DNA from: Anabaena minutissima FACHB-250
GTDB taxonomy: Bacteria > Cyanobacteriota > Cyanobacteriia > Cyanobacteriales > Nostocaceae
DNA length: 64,000 nt
Assembly (NCBI RefSeq): GCF_014697125.1
Contig: NZ_JACJRG010000013.1
Coordinates: 117,398 to 181,397, forward strand
Direction of reading: 5' to 3'
The notes below the pieces were generated by a model. It did not search any database, had not been told where the DNA came from, and worked only from the letters and a program-made list of their open reading frames with translations. Below, piece after piece: positions 1 through 8,828 of the stretch (position 1 is the stretch's first letter; the number at the start of each line of letters is the position of its first letter). The translations under genes and the position numbers were made by a program.

Positions 1-429
1 AAATTTACCTTTTTATAATTAATTAACTGATACGAAACAACAATATGTAAAAGTTTATTCATCCACTATTTCAGTATTTCAGGTGCTATGTTTATTTTGG
101 TCATAGCCCAATACTTAAGTATATACATAAATACTGTACTTAATATTCAATAAATTATAGCTACAAGCAGCTATTAAATAGCAAAAAAGCGGTTATTAAA
201 ATAAAATTTATAAATAGTTTGACACTAAAAAGTCTTATAGATTAAGCTATTTGACTGTATAAGTAAAAACTCGTAAGTATATACCCAGATATCAAATCTA
301 ATAATTCATGTAAAGTGCTTTTTCTCCATGAAGAATGTAAAGTTTTGGTTGAGATTTACCAGAGTATTTACAAAAAAAATTAAATAAATTCTCTTTTGTT
401 AAATTTAGGTGGCTGAAGGAATAAAAATA
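1..429. other. AT-rich intergenic region
   Basis: No open reading frame or RNA gene is recognisable. The stretch is strongly AT-rich and presumably carries the promoter of the M23 peptidase gene that follows, but no box can be assigned with confidence. Confidence 0.5.
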
Positions 430-1128
430 ATGAATAAGCGGCGATTAGAAGTATTTATTGGCAAAGCTACACTATTAGTTTTAAGTATAAGTATTGTTAG
501 CTACATCACTCTATTACCCAGATTCGAGATTGTGAGAGCTAGAGAAATAAAATCAAATACAGTAGCCAGAGGTAATGCTTGGTCAGCAGCATCTTTTCCT
601 GTAGAGAATTTTCAAGCCTACACCTCTGCGTTTGGCTACCGTCGTTCTGCTACAGGTGTTGATAATTGGGAATTTCACAATGGTTTAGATATTGCTACAC
701 CACAAGGTAGTTATATTCGCAATTGGTGGGGTGGTACAGTCATTAAAGTGAGCGATCGCGGTGCTTGTGGTACTCACATAGTAATTAAATCTGGACAATG
801 GGAACACACCTATTGCCATATGGAAGGTAATGTAGAAACCTCTAATGGTCGGCGTTTTATGATTGATCGTGCAGGTGGAATCCAAATTTTGGAAGGCCAA
901 ACAATTCCCACAGGAGCGAGAATTGGCAGAGTTGGGATGACTGGACGCACCACAGTCCCTCACCTGCACTGGGTAATGAAGTACGCTAATAACTATGTAG
1001 ATCCAGCAATGGTGTTAAGAGAAATGTTTTCCCAGCAGCAAATTGCTAGAGGTAATTCGCAGTTAAATACTCAGCAATCACAAGTGATCATCCAAGAGTC
1101 GAAAAATACACGCGATTTTGGTGATTGA
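430..1128 (+). CDS. M23-family metallopeptidase, membrane-anchored or secreted
   Basis: A 232-aa protein with an N-terminal hydrophobic segment (about residues 12-32), then a LytM/M23 peptidase domain. Zinc-ligand signatures are visible: HNGLD (first His and Asp) and HLHW near the end of the domain. M23 enzymes cut peptidoglycan cross-bridges or act as structural activators of amidases outside the plasma membrane. The ATG at 430 is preferred over the upstream GTG at 409 because AAGGA lies about nine bases before it and the hydrophobic segment then follows directly. The C-terminal 30 residues are Gln/Asn-rich and probably disordered. No operon partner is present; the next sequence is a transposase remnant. 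Function as a cell-wall hydrolase is inferred from family membership. Confidence 0.85.
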   Translation: MNKRRLEVFIGKATLLVLSISIVSYITLLPRFEIVRAREIKSNTVARGNAWSAASFPVENFQAYTSAFGYRRSATGVDNWEFHNGLDIATPQGSYIRNWWGGTVIKVSDRGACGTHIVIKSGQWEHTYCHMEGNVETSNGRRFMIDRAGGIQILEGQTIPTGARIGRVGMTGRTTVPHLHWVMKYANNYVDPAMVLREMFSQQQIARGNSQLNTQQSQVIIQESKNTRDFGD

Positions 1129-1139
1129 AAATCTGGGGT

Positions 1140-1391
1140 TCAACTTTTCAACAGCCACGACATCATACTTATCAAGCAGTGATTTAGCTGTTTTAAAGTG
1201 GCGGCGATATCGTGATAATCGCCGCAGCCTACGCCAAATGGGTTTTCACCTCTGTTACCTAAAAAGCCACCAAGACTGACAATCATCAGTACTGCTTGGC
1301 GTTTCGCATAGCACGCTCTTAGGCAAAGTCTAATCTGAGGTACTCCCCGGTGAGTCCAGAATTCAACACTGTACTTGGTAATCCAAGTCAA
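1140..1391 (-). pseudogene. IS4-like transposase C-terminal remnant
   Basis: The minus-strand frame contains a stretch reading RQAVLMIVSLGGFLGNRG followed by DIAATLK. This resembles the conserved end of IS4/Tn5-type transposases (QAV..IA.LGGFLGRKGDGEPG...DIAA). The DDE catalytic core is absent and the part after GNRG is degraded, so this is a decayed fragment and not an active element. Terminal inverted repeats were not found. The assignment rests on recalled family motifs and is tentative. Confidence 0.4.
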
Positions 1392-1401
1392 TGTGGGTAG
1401 T

Positions 1402-1668
1402 TCACATGAGTTCTACTTCATTTTCGCGTAGGTGGACTTTAAATTTTTTACTAATTTGGACTAACAATGGCAAGTTAGCACTAACCGGTCTACCTTGCCA
1501 TTGGGTAACAATATCCACAATTTCGCCTTCTATGCCTTTGATATCAAAAGCTTCACCGCGATGTTCAGGATGATGGTACACTACCACTGAATCTTTAACA
1601 CGAATGCGATCGCCTACTTTCATATCAACCTTTACACCTTGCTTTTGCTGTTCCACAAGCGTCTCCAC
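1402..1668 (-). CDS. ftrV: Ferredoxin-thioredoxin reductase variable chain
   Basis: An 88-aa protein with the SH3-like FtrV fold signature: KVGDRIRVKDSVVVYHHPEHRGEAF near residue 17, then GxxGEIVDIVTQWQGRPVSANLP and a closing KVHLRENEVELM. FtrV forms a heterodimer with the catalytic 4Fe-4S chain FtrC and lets photosynthetic ferredoxin reduce thioredoxin, linking light to redox control of carbon metabolism. The GTG at 1668 is used, with GAGG about nine bases upstream; an ATG fifteen codons later (1623) would give the bare conserved domain and cannot be excluded. No ftrC is in the window. Confidence 0.85.
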   Translation of the reverse strand: METLVEQQKQGVKVDMKVGDRIRVKDSVVVYHHPEHRGEAFDIKGIEGEIVDIVTQWQGRPVSANLPLLVQISKKFKVHLRENEVELM

Positions 1669-1786
1669 GGCTAACCCTCACTGAACTAACTGGCTTTTTA
1701 CAAATAGACTGTTGACAACAGTGGCTTTCAATAGTAGACATCTTCACAGATGTTCTATTTTATGCTTCTTTACCTGCTATATAAAC

Positions 1787-1808
1787 AAAGCCTGCCCGTG
1801 CAGGCTTT
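1787..1808 (-). terminator. Hairpin terminator, 9-bp stem
   Basis: AAAGCCTGC and GCAGGCTTT form a perfect 9-bp stem with a CCGT loop. Read on the minus strand the hairpin is followed by TTTGTTTATATAG, so it most likely ends transcripts coming from the PP2C/Uma2-remnant side before ftrV. The surrounding 1669-2156 stretch holds no gene I can support. Confidence 0.55.
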
Positions 1809-2156
1809 GAGTGTAATTTAGTCACTAACATCAGAAATTCTGATTAGACCTATAATGTATTCACAGGTTTATGGGTAAATGTCCTGTATTTCCCTGTCCT
1901 TAATCGGAATTAAGCATTAACTGCATAAACACTTTTGCGTCTACCCGTAAATACGGCACTTGTCGCTAAGGAGCAGTTTTTAGCCAAGGAAACTGACAAC
2001 AGCTTTTCTTCCTCTCTGAGAAGCACTTTTTCGAGGATAGATAGGCAAATGTGGCAGGAAAAACCCGCTTTGTTATTGATTTGCGCTTTTACGGTAAATT
2101 CAATTCTACAACAATATCGGTATTCTATCTTAATGGAGCATCTTGCTCGGTCGTGT

Positions 2157-2294
2157 CTATGTCGGTAGATTGGCTGATTGAAAAATCTGTTCAGCAGTCA
2201 GAGCCAAGTCTGGAAAAGTTAGCGATTCGATGCGATCGCCATTTCGGAATTGCTTAACTTGGTATTCCCCTTTAACTAACGAGTAAATCGAGAT
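2157..2294 (-). pseudogene. Uma2-like nuclease C-terminal remnant
   Basis: A minus-strand frame encodes ISIYSLVKGEYQVKQF, then RNGDRIESLTFPDLALTAEQIFQ, the shape of the C-terminal strands and helix of cyanobacterial Uma2-family (DUF820, PD-(D/E)XK-like) proteins. The rest of the roughly 190-residue family is missing and the frame runs out into the end of the PP2C gene in another frame. This suggests a deletion that left only the tail. Homology is judged by eye. Confidence 0.4.
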
Positions 2295-2317
2295 AGTTGG
2301 TTGTTTAGCTCCATTTG

Positions 2318-4279
2318 TCAATACTGTGGTGGACACAATTGCTTTACTTGTTGGGGTAACTTTTGACACATTTGTTGGAAAGTTTGTGGATAAAGTTGCC
2401 ACAAAGCAAATAATCCTACACCCGTACTCCCCATGAGTAAGGCTAATACACCTCCTACAACTAATAAAGATTTACGCCGGTGGCTGGGTTTTGTAGGTGG
2501 GGGTGGGCTGGGTTCTTCTGTGAGTTCTAAATCTAACAGGGCTTGAGAACTTTCTGCCAAGGTAGATTGGGGTTCTATTTCTGCTAAGGCCGATTCTTCT
2601 GTTTCTGTTGGTTCTAATTCTTCTGGAATCTCTACTAGGGGCTGTGGTGGAGGAATCGGCACTAAATAATCTTTACTGAGACGGCAGAGGGTCAGCACCA
2701 CTGAGATATTATCATGACCATTTTTTTCGTTAGCTAACTCAATCCATTTATTAACAGCATCTGCGATCGCCATTTCACCTTTTAATATAGGTACTGCGTA
2801 ATGCTGCCAAGATTTTTCTACCCAATTGTGATCACTTAAACCATCAGAACACAGTAATAATATGCCATCTTCCTCTAGAATCAAGCGTTTAATCCCAAAA
2901 CGTAGAGAATCGGCATCTTTACTGCCCAAAGCTTGCGTGAGAGCGTGAGCATCTGGTCTTTGGAGTGCTTGATGATACAAACTCCGTGCCGAACGAACTT
3001 CTCTAGTAGCTACATCATCATCTACTGTCAATTGTTGGCAATATTCATGAGTTATCCAGTAAGCGCGGCTATCACCCACATTCACCAAGTACAGTTCATG
3101 GGCATTCTTTGATTGCCAACCAGATGGTGTAATCACTTTTTGCGGGACTTGTACAGCCATGACGAGAGTTGTCGCCATCCGTTCTCTACCTTGGCGTTTT
3201 TGTTCGTCATTGCGGTAGCTAATGACGTTATTCACTACCCGCAAGCACGCCTCTAGTTGTTCCTGTAACAAGTTGGGTGGTAATATTTGTGGCTGTTCTG
3301 CTACCTCTGCTAATAAAGCACGCATTTGTAATTTTAAGGACTGCACTGCTAGTTGACTAGCAACTTCGCCACCTTGATGTCCGCCAATACCATCGCAAAC
3401 AATTGACAGAGTTGATAGTAATGAATCCTCTGAATTATCCAGGCTATGAGGAAAACAAGTATCTTCATTTTGTGTGAGTTGCATTCCTGTATCTGTCGCA
3501 CCTACAACCTGGAGAGTCAAGGGTAATTCGCCTGCGGTTGAAAGTAACAAGGTATTGAGTTGAGTAGCAATAGTATCTAACTCTATGTCAGAGTGATTCA
3601 TCTGCTGGACTATGTTGCTTAATTCTCCGGCAACTGGGATTTTGGCAGATGCCACTAGAGGCTGCCAAGCATGGGCTAAATCCCCCAAACTAGGCTGTTC
3701 TGTAACTGTGATGGAGTGGAGTTCTAATAGTCGCACACACCAACCCTGGACTCGCAGGTTATCTGCAATCAATAGACTTTGCCCAAGTCCTAGTTCTGAT
3801 AAAGGTTTCCAAAGTTGGAGAATTTGCCAAAGCCAGTAGACTTGTCTGACGGCTGTTGCTTGTTCCCACGCACCACTAACAGAGGGATAGAGATTTCCCT
3901 GTTTATCTATGGGGACATTTTCTAGTAAGAGGATATCATCTTGACCTTCTTCCCCAGAAGAAACAAATCCATAGGCTTGGGGGAGATGCAAATGCTCTGG
4001 GTATAAACGGAGGTAGGGGATAATTACTGCTGGTAATTCTTTGGGGACATCTGGCGACAATCCCGACCGAGTGTCTAGCCAAACTTGAGGTGCTATTACC
4101 TGATATCTATCTGCTACTTTTATACCTGGGGTAATCTTAGCTGCTAATGAGCCAGTAGCCCAGAGATAACGGTAAACCAAGGGAGTTTGGCAATTGGCAC
4201 AAACAATATCACCGTCAGTATTAATTGGGTTACCGCAGTTGGGATTAATACAATAAATTACTTGCTCTGTAGAAATCAT
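2318..4279 (-). CDS. Zinc-ribbon PP2C-type Ser/Thr phosphatase with C-terminal TM segment
   Basis: A 653-aa protein. The N-terminus has a zinc ribbon with four cysteines (YCINPNCGNP...VCANCQTP, residues 8-32). Residues about 60-245 are poorly conserved and resemble a degenerate kinase-like region. A PP2C domain follows (about 255-525) with metal-binding motifs CDGIGGHQGG, GDSRAYW, CSDGLSDH and GHDNISVVL. An acidic/proline-rich linker leads to one hydrophobic segment (about 605-628). PPM phosphatases remove phosphate from Ser/Thr proteins using two metal ions and counteract Hanks-type kinases; a kinase with a comparable zinc ribbon lies at 61368-62516. The ATG at 4279 puts the zinc ribbon at the extreme N-terminus. 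Substrates are unknown. Confidence 0.88.
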   Translation of the reverse strand: MISTEQVIYCINPNCGNPINTDGDIVCANCQTPLVYRYLWATGSLAAKITPGIKVADRYQVIAPQVWLDTRSGLSPDVPKELPAVIIPYLRLYPEHLHLPQAYGFVSSGEEGQDDILLLENVPIDKQGNLYPSVSGAWEQATAVRQVYWLWQILQLWKPLSELGLGQSLLIADNLRVQGWCVRLLELHSITVTEQPSLGDLAHAWQPLVASAKIPVAGELSNIVQQMNHSDIELDTIATQLNTLLLSTAGELPLTLQVVGATDTGMQLTQNEDTCFPHSLDNSEDSLLSTLSIVCDGIGGHQGGEVASQLAVQSLKLQMRALLAEVAEQPQILPPNLLQEQLEACLRVVNNVISYRNDEQKRQGRERMATTLVMAVQVPQKVITPSGWQSKNAHELYLVNVGDSRAYWITHEYCQQLTVDDDVATREVRSARSLYHQALQRPDAHALTQALGSKDADSLRFGIKRLILEEDGILLLCSDGLSDHNWVEKSWQHYAVPILKGEMAIADAVNKWIELANEKNGHDNISVVLTLCRLSKDYLVPIPPPQPLVEIPEELEPTETEESALAEIEPQSTLAESSQALLDLELTEEPSPPPPTKPSHRRKSLLVVGGVLALLMGSTGVGLFALWQLYPQTFQQMCQKLPQQVKQLCPPQY

Positions 4280-4404
4280 AAAAGTATTAATTTAAAAATT
4301 GGTGTTATCACGTTAAGGATCGTTACTTTGTTTAACTTATTTGAGACGGCTTGTTCAAAAATCCCGTATTGTCAGAGGTTAAGGCAAATGAGTCTATAAA
4401 TCTT

Positions 4405-5139
4405 ATGTATAAGTGCTTCCTTGAGCATCTGGAACAATCCCTGTTTCAAAGGTTTAAATTGCAGAGTCGCTCAATTCCGGCAGGACTAGAGTATCAGGTA
4501 AGCGATCGCGGTAGAAATCCCGCTACCATTCAGAGCTGGTGCTATCAGTGTCCTGAGTATCGGAAAATCCGCTATACCTACATTGATGCAGGCGCAAGCG
4601 CCCAGATTCTTAATAGTGTAATTTATCCTAATCACTACTACGAGTTACCCTTACTTGGCATCGACTTTCTGTCTTTTGGTCAGATCAAAAATCTGATTGT
4701 CATGGATTTCCAGCCTTTATTTCAGGATGAAGCTTACCTGAGAAAGTACATCCACCCTTTGCAGACATTACATCAGAAGTATCCAGACCTTGTACAAGAC
4801 CTGGAAATGAAATTTTATGATGCGAACCAATACTTTTCAAAATATCTGTTGTTTGCCAAAACCGATGCAGAAACGGTGAAAACGCGAGTGTTTGAGGCAT
4901 TCAAAGATTATTTAAATCTGTACTGGCAGATGCTCGCAGAAGCCCAGCCTCTGACTGATCAATCAGACATTCAACGGATTGTCAAAGCCCAAAAAGATTA
5001 TGACCAATACAGTGCCGAACGTGACCCAGCCTCTGGTTTGTTTAGTAGCTATTTTGGACATGAATGGTCAGAGCGGTTTTTGCATGAATTTTTGTTTGAG
5101 GATGCTGTACCGTTAGCGACTAAGGCAGCCAAAAAATAG
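4405..5139 (+). CDS. pebA: 15,16-dihydrobiliverdin:ferredoxin oxidoreductase
   Basis: A 244-aa ferredoxin-dependent bilin reductase. It matches PebA through IQSWCYQCPEYRKIRYTYIDAG, the DFQPLFQD segment and the ending YSAERDPASGLFSSYFGHEWSERF. PebA reduces biliverdin IXalpha to 15,16-dihydrobiliverdin, the first step to phycoerythrobilin (PEB). pebB follows after 117 bases, the usual channelling pair, and the island encodes the acceptor CpeB/CpeA. The ATG at 4405 is chosen because known PebA proteins start just before the FL..L motif; the frame is open upstream to 4351. No strong ribosome binding site is visible. The PebA rather than PebB assignment rests on recalled sequences and on the sister gene matching PebB. 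Confidence 0.9.
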   Translation: MYKCFLEHLEQSLFQRFKLQSRSIPAGLEYQVSDRGRNPATIQSWCYQCPEYRKIRYTYIDAGASAQILNSVIYPNHYYELPLLGIDFLSFGQIKNLIVMDFQPLFQDEAYLRKYIHPLQTLHQKYPDLVQDLEMKFYDANQYFSKYLLFAKTDAETVKTRVFEAFKDYLNLYWQMLAEAQPLTDQSDIQRIVKAQKDYDQYSAERDPASGLFSSYFGHEWSERFLHEFLFEDAVPLATKAAKK

Positions 5140-5256
5140 AGCAGTTGATAGTTAACAGTTAAAAGCCTTTTCATTTGAGGGTTTTATGTTGGCTTGAGGT
5201 ACTAATCTATTTATCTACAGCTATAATTTTGAACTTTGAATTTGGAGCGCAGCGAC

Positions 5257-6003
5257 GTGACTCTCTATCAGCCATTTTTGGATTACGCGATCGCGCTATT
5301 ACACGAACGTCTAGACTTGCAGCCTTATCCCATTCCCGTTGGGTTTGAGTCAAAACAAGCAGTGGTAGGCAAAGGTAAACATCAAGAAGAAGTTTTAACC
5401 ACCAGCTACGCTTATCAATCTCCCAAACTCCGGCAAATCCGAGCCGCCCATGTCCAGGGGGGTAACTCGCTGCAAGTGTTAAATTTTGTGATTTTCCCAC
5501 ACCTCAACTATGACCTGCCCTTCTTTGGAGCAGATTTAGTTACCTTGCCAGGAGGTCACTTAATCGCGCTGGATATGCAACCCCTATTTCGGGATGATCC
5601 AGAGTATCAAGGGAAATATACCCAGCCCATACTGCCAATTTTTCAGGCATATCAGCAGCATTTACCCTGGGGCGGCGACTTCCCCGCAGAAGCCCAGCCC
5701 TTTTTCTCACCCGCGTTTCTCTGGACTCGACCCCAGCAAACTGAGGTGGTGGAAACCCATGTTTTTGCGGCCTTTAAGGAGTATCTTCAGGCATACCTAG
5801 ATTTTGTTGACCAAGCAGAACCCGTAACCGACTCCCGGCAAAAGGCTGATATTCAGGAAGCTCAACTGCGCTATCTGCACTACCGGGCAGAAAAAGACCC
5901 AGCACGGGGAATGTTCACCCGTTTTTACGGTACTGAGTGGACAGAAGAATATATCCACGGCTTTTTGTTCGACTTGGAACGAAAGTTAGCTGCAACGAAG
6001 TGA
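5257..6003 (+). CDS. pebB: Phycoerythrobilin:ferredoxin oxidoreductase
   Basis: A 248-aa bilin reductase starting [15 protein letters not shown], as PebB proteins do, with the core [18 protein letters not shown] and [22 protein letters not shown]. PebB converts 15,16-dihydrobiliverdin to 3Z-phycoerythrobilin using ferredoxin electrons, and the product goes to the phycoerythrin lyases encoded further along. The GTG at 5257 is selected: GGAG lies nine bases upstream and the protein then starts exactly at the family boundary; an upstream TTG (5236) is less likely. The stop codon is followed within two bases by a ten-copy heptanucleotide array. Confidence 0.9.
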   Translation: MTLYQPFLDYAIALLHERLDLQPYPIPVGFESKQAVVGKGKHQEEVLTTSYAYQSPKLRQIRAAHVQGGNSLQVLNFVIFPHLNYDLPFFGADLVTLPGGHLIALDMQPLFRDDPEYQGKYTQPILPIFQAYQQHLPWGGDFPAEAQPFFSPAFLWTRPQQTEVVETHVFAAFKEYLQAYLDFVDQAEPVTDSRQKADIQEAQLRYLHYRAEKDPARGMFTRFYGTEWTEEYIHGFLFDLERKLAATK

Positions 6004-6005
6004 TA

Positions 6006-6075
6006 GGTGACAGGTGACAGGTGACAGGTGACAGGTGACAGGTGACAGGTGACAGGTGACAGGTGACAGGTGACA
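6006..6075. repeat. STRR: ten perfect copies of GGTGACA
   Basis: Ten uninterrupted copies of the heptamer GGTGACA begin two bases after the pebB stop codon. Heptamer periodicity and base content fit the short tandemly repeated repetitive sequences known from heterocystous cyanobacteria. The copies are identical, which points to recent expansion by slippage. Confidence 0.95.
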
Positions 6076-6098
6076 GAAAGATTGTGGGTGGTCTTTCA

Positions 6099-6250
6099 AC
6101 TCACTACTCACTACTCATTACTCACTACTCATTACTCACTACTCATTACTCACTACTCATTACTCAGCACTCACTACTCAGCACTCAGCACTCACTACTC
6201 AGCACTCAGCACTCAGCACTCAGCACTCAGCACTCAGCACTCAGCACTCA
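6099..6250. repeat. STRR: mixed ACTCACT / ACTCATT / CAGCACT heptamers
   Basis: About 22 heptamers in tandem. The first half alternates ACTCACT and ACTCATT; the second half is mostly CAGCACT. The same units recur near cpeY, the cyclase gene, thiO-thiG, the citramalate synthase gene and 63.7 kb. The array separates the pebAB unit from the cpcBA leader. Confidence 0.95.
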
Positions 6251-6692
6251 AGGACAAAATCAGGATTGTAATGTTTCTTTACACTCCTGTTCATATTTCT
6301 TTTTCCTGTACAAACGTAAAGATTTAGAGCTAATCTTCAGCCAGAGGTATGTATACTCTGCCTTTGATACTGAATTGCATTCCTCACCAGTTAAGTTTTT
6401 CCGCCATTGTAAAAAGTTCTTGATAATTTGTAATAAATAATGATCCAACGACATAGTATAAACAAAAATATAGACAAAACAGGTGCAACTTGTTTGGTTG
6501 CCTGATGAGTCAAGTTCTATAATTATTAAGAACTGTAAAAGTTTCCAAGCTTCCTTGTGGGAAGGAAGGAACGCATCTCGCAGGTCACTGTTCTATATTT
6601 TTTCGGCGTTTAGAACTTGTTTAGTCTAAGCTAACCGAATTTTGTTTTGACCTAAATTGTCCGCAACTTAAACGAATTAGGAGATTGAGTTT
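6251..6692 (+). promoter_or_regulatory. Leader/promoter region of cpcBA
   Basis: A gene-free stretch of about 440 bases before cpcB. It ends with a good ribosome binding site (AGGAG, ten bases before the ATG). Phycocyanin operons usually have long leaders with strong promoters, so the position fits, but I could not identify individual -35/-10 boxes or a chromatic-acclimation element with certainty. Confidence 0.45.
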
Positions 6693-7211
6693 ATGTTCGA
6701 CGCATTTGCAAAGGTTGTCTCCCAGGCTGATGCACGGGGTGAATACCTGAGTTCTTCTCAACTGGATGCTTTGAGTGCAATCGTTTCTGATGGCAACAAA
6801 CGCATGGACGTTGTGAACCGTATTACCAGCAATTCATCCACAATTGTGGCAAATGCAGCTCGTTCTCTGTTTGCAGAGCAGCCCCAGTTGATTGCTCCTG
6901 GTGGTAATGCTTACACTAGCCGTCGGATGGCTGCTTGTCTGCGCGACATGGAAATCATCTTGCGCTACATCACCTACGCTATTTTCGCTGGAGATGCAAG
7001 CATTCTAGACGATCGCTGCCTCAACGGTCTGAGAGAAACATACTTGGCTCTAGGAACTCCCGGTGCTTCTGTAGCAGCAGGCGTTCAAAAGATGAAAGAT
7101 GCTGCGGTAGCGATCGCAGGTGACACCAATGGTATCTCCAGAGGCGACTGTGCCAGCCTCATGTCTGAAGTAGCAAGCTATTTTGACAAAGCGGCTTCTG
7201 CGGTTTCCTAA
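6693..7211 (+). CDS. cpcB: C-phycocyanin beta subunit
   Basis: A 172-aa phycobiliprotein. Cys82 (in MAACLRD) and Cys153 (in GDCASL) are the two phycocyanobilin attachment sites, and Asn72 (in PGGNAYT) is the residue methylated by CpcM. It pairs with CpcA to form phycocyanin hexamers in phycobilisome rods. Length and motifs are canonical for CpcB; the phycoerythrin-specific double-linkage cysteines are absent, excluding CpeB. cpcA follows after 96 bases. No rod-linker genes (cpcC, cpcD) follow, unlike many cpc operons; instead the lyase genes come next, as recalled for the constitutive cpcB1A1EF arrangement of Fremyella. A second cpc operon may exist elsewhere in the genome. Confidence 0.97.
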   Translation: MFDAFAKVVSQADARGEYLSSSQLDALSAIVSDGNKRMDVVNRITSNSSTIVANAARSLFAEQPQLIAPGGNAYTSRRMAACLRDMEIILRYITYAIFAGDASILDDRCLNGLRETYLALGTPGASVAAGVQKMKDAAVAIAGDTNGISRGDCASLMSEVASYFDKAASAVS

Positions 7212-7307
7212 ATCAGCTATTCATCGATTTTTTTAATCAGCTTCAGATAGCTGAACCGATTGCTAAAAGCTATTTCATCAAACAAGATTATTGGGAGAAA
7301 ATCTAAC

Positions 7308-7796
7308 ATGAAAACCCCTTTGACCGAAGCAGTAGCTGCTGCTGATTCCCAAGGACGCTTCCTCAGCTCCACCGAAATCCAAACCGCATTTGGTCGTTTC
7401 CGCCAAGCTAAAGCAAGTTTAGAAGCTGCAAAAGGATTGAGCGAAAAGGCTTCTAGTCTAGCTTCTGGTGCTGCTAATGCTGTATACAGCAAATACCCCT
7501 ACACCACCAGCACCTCTGGCCCTAACTTTGCTTCTACCCAAACTGGCAAAGACAAGTGCGTTCGTGATATCGGCTACTACCTCCGTATGGTTACTTACTG
7601 CCTAGTTGTTGGTGGTACAGGCCCAATGGATGACTACCTAATCGGTGGTATTGCTGAAATCAACCGCACCTTTGATCTATCTCCTAGCTGGTATGTTGAA
7701 GCTCTGAAATATATCAAAGCTAACCACGGTTTGAGTGGTGATCCTGCTGTGGAAGCAAACTCCTACATCGACTACGCTATCAACGCACTCAGCTAG
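7308..7796 (+). CDS. cpcA: C-phycocyanin alpha subunit
   Basis: A 162-aa protein with Cys84 in the motif [14 protein letters not shown], the single bilin site of CpcA, and the very conserved ending [21 protein letters not shown]...[11 protein letters not shown]. The ATG at 7308, with GGGAG about 12 bases upstream, gives the standard length; the frame is open further upstream but that extension is not conserved. Together with CpcB it builds the rods. A strong hairpin terminator 13 bases after the stop separates it from cpcE, which should make lyase transcripts scarcer than apoprotein transcripts. Confidence 0.97.
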   Translation: MKTPLTEAVAAADSQGRFLSSTEIQTAFGRFRQAKASLEAAKGLSEKASSLASGAANAVYSKYPYTTSTSGPNFASTQTGKDKCVRDIGYYLRMVTYCLVVGGTGPMDDYLIGGIAEINRTFDLSPSWYVEALKYIKANHGLSGDPAVEANSYIDYAINALS

Positions 7797-7808
7797 TAAG
7801 CTGCTTCG

Positions 7809-7874
7809 ACCCGGAGGGGTATGCAATGACTGACAGAAGTTAGTGATTGTTTACTCCTCCGGGTATTGTTTTTT
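7809..7874 (+). terminator. Terminator or attenuator between cpcA and cpcE
   Basis: ACCCGGAGGGGT (7809-7820) pairs with ACTCCTCCGGGT (7853-7864), a 12-bp stem with one G-U pair, followed by ATTGTTTTTTG. It is placed to stop most cpcBA transcription while allowing some read-through to cpcE. Confidence 0.8.
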
Positions 7875-7946
7875 GTAGTGAAAATTCAAAAGTAAAAAGT
7901 CAAGTAGATTTGTTAGTTTTGGATTTTGAATTTTTGAAGATTCCCT

Positions 7947-8777
7947 ATGGACAACGAATCTAGTATTCGGGATGATAACCAATTAACTGTAGAGCAGGCG
8001 ATCGCTAATCTCCAGGGTGAAGATTTGGGATTGCGAGTGTATGCTGCTTGGTGGTTAGGAAGGTTTCGGGTGGATGTCCCAGAAGCCATTGATGTATTGA
8101 TTACAGCACTAGAAGACGATGAAGATCGCACCAATGCTGGTGGCTATCCCCTGCGGCGAAATGCGGCGAGAGCATTAGGAAAACTGGGGGGAAAACGGGC
8201 AGTTCCGGCATTGATCCGGTCGCTGGAATGCTCTGATTTCTATGTTAGGGAAGCCGCAGCCCAATCTCTAGAGATGTTAGGAGACTTATCCTGTATTCCT
8301 AGGCTGATCGAGTTGCTCAATAATCAAGTTCCGGGAACGCTACCAGCACCAGAACCACCCCATCTGACCCAACCCTTCGATGCCATTCTAGAAGCATTGG
8401 GAACATTAGGGGCAATCGATGCCATTCCCTTGATTGCAACATTTTTAGATCACTTCATCCCCCGGATTCAGTATGCCGCAGCAAGGGCAATGTATCAGCT
8501 AACCTCAGAGGCAACTGAAATATCCAATCAGTATGGCGATCGCCTTATCCAAGCACTGGCTCACCAAGATTTGCAGCTACGTCGGGCAGTTTTGGCAGAT
8601 TTGGGAGCAATTGGGTATTTGCCAGCTGCCGAAGCGATTTCTGAGACTCTGGCAGAAAACAGCCTTAAGCTAATTTCCCTTAAGGGTTTACTAGAAAAGC
8701 AGTTGCTACAGTCCACACCACCCGATTTATCTCCAGGGGCAATAAAAGTAATGAAATTAATGGATGCGCTCTTGTAG
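7947..8777 (+). CDS. cpcE: Phycocyanin alpha phycocyanobilin lyase, CpcE subunit
   Basis: A 276-aa all-helical HEAT/armadillo (E/F-type lyase) protein of the usual CpcE length. Typical pieces are the N-terminal LTVEQAIANLQGEDLGLRVYAA, YPLRRNAARALGKLG and the repeated AVPALI..L..SDFYVREAAAQSLE units. CpcE works as a heterodimer with CpcF to attach phycocyanobilin to Cys84 of CpcA. It follows cpcBA on the same strand, and cpcF starts 51 bases later, so CpcE/CpcF are made together. The identity as CpcE rather than another E/F lyase (PecE, CpeY) rests on context and N-terminal similarity. Confidence 0.88.
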   Translation: MDNESSIRDDNQLTVEQAIANLQGEDLGLRVYAAWWLGRFRVDVPEAIDVLITALEDDEDRTNAGGYPLRRNAARALGKLGGKRAVPALIRSLECSDFYVREAAAQSLEMLGDLSCIPRLIELLNNQVPGTLPAPEPPHLTQPFDAILEALGTLGAIDAIPLIATFLDHFIPRIQYAAARAMYQLTSEATEISNQYGDRLIQALAHQDLQLRRAVLADLGAIGYLPAAEAISETLAENSLKLISLKGLLEKQLLQSTPPDLSPGAIKVMKLMDALL

Positions 8778-8828
8778 CAGAAAGAGCGAAAATGTAAAAG
8801 GTATAACTTATCGCGTCCCTTCTCCCTC

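Noticed and set aside
1861..2050. Minus-strand frame ending GRRKSVYAVNA
   Set aside because: The frame has no plausible start codon before an upstream stop and no homology I can name; treated as non-coding.
6063..6440. Overlapping ORFs rich in THYSLL and STQHSAL
   Set aside because: They are read-through of heptanucleotide repeats in two frames, with no ribosome binding site or conserved domain.
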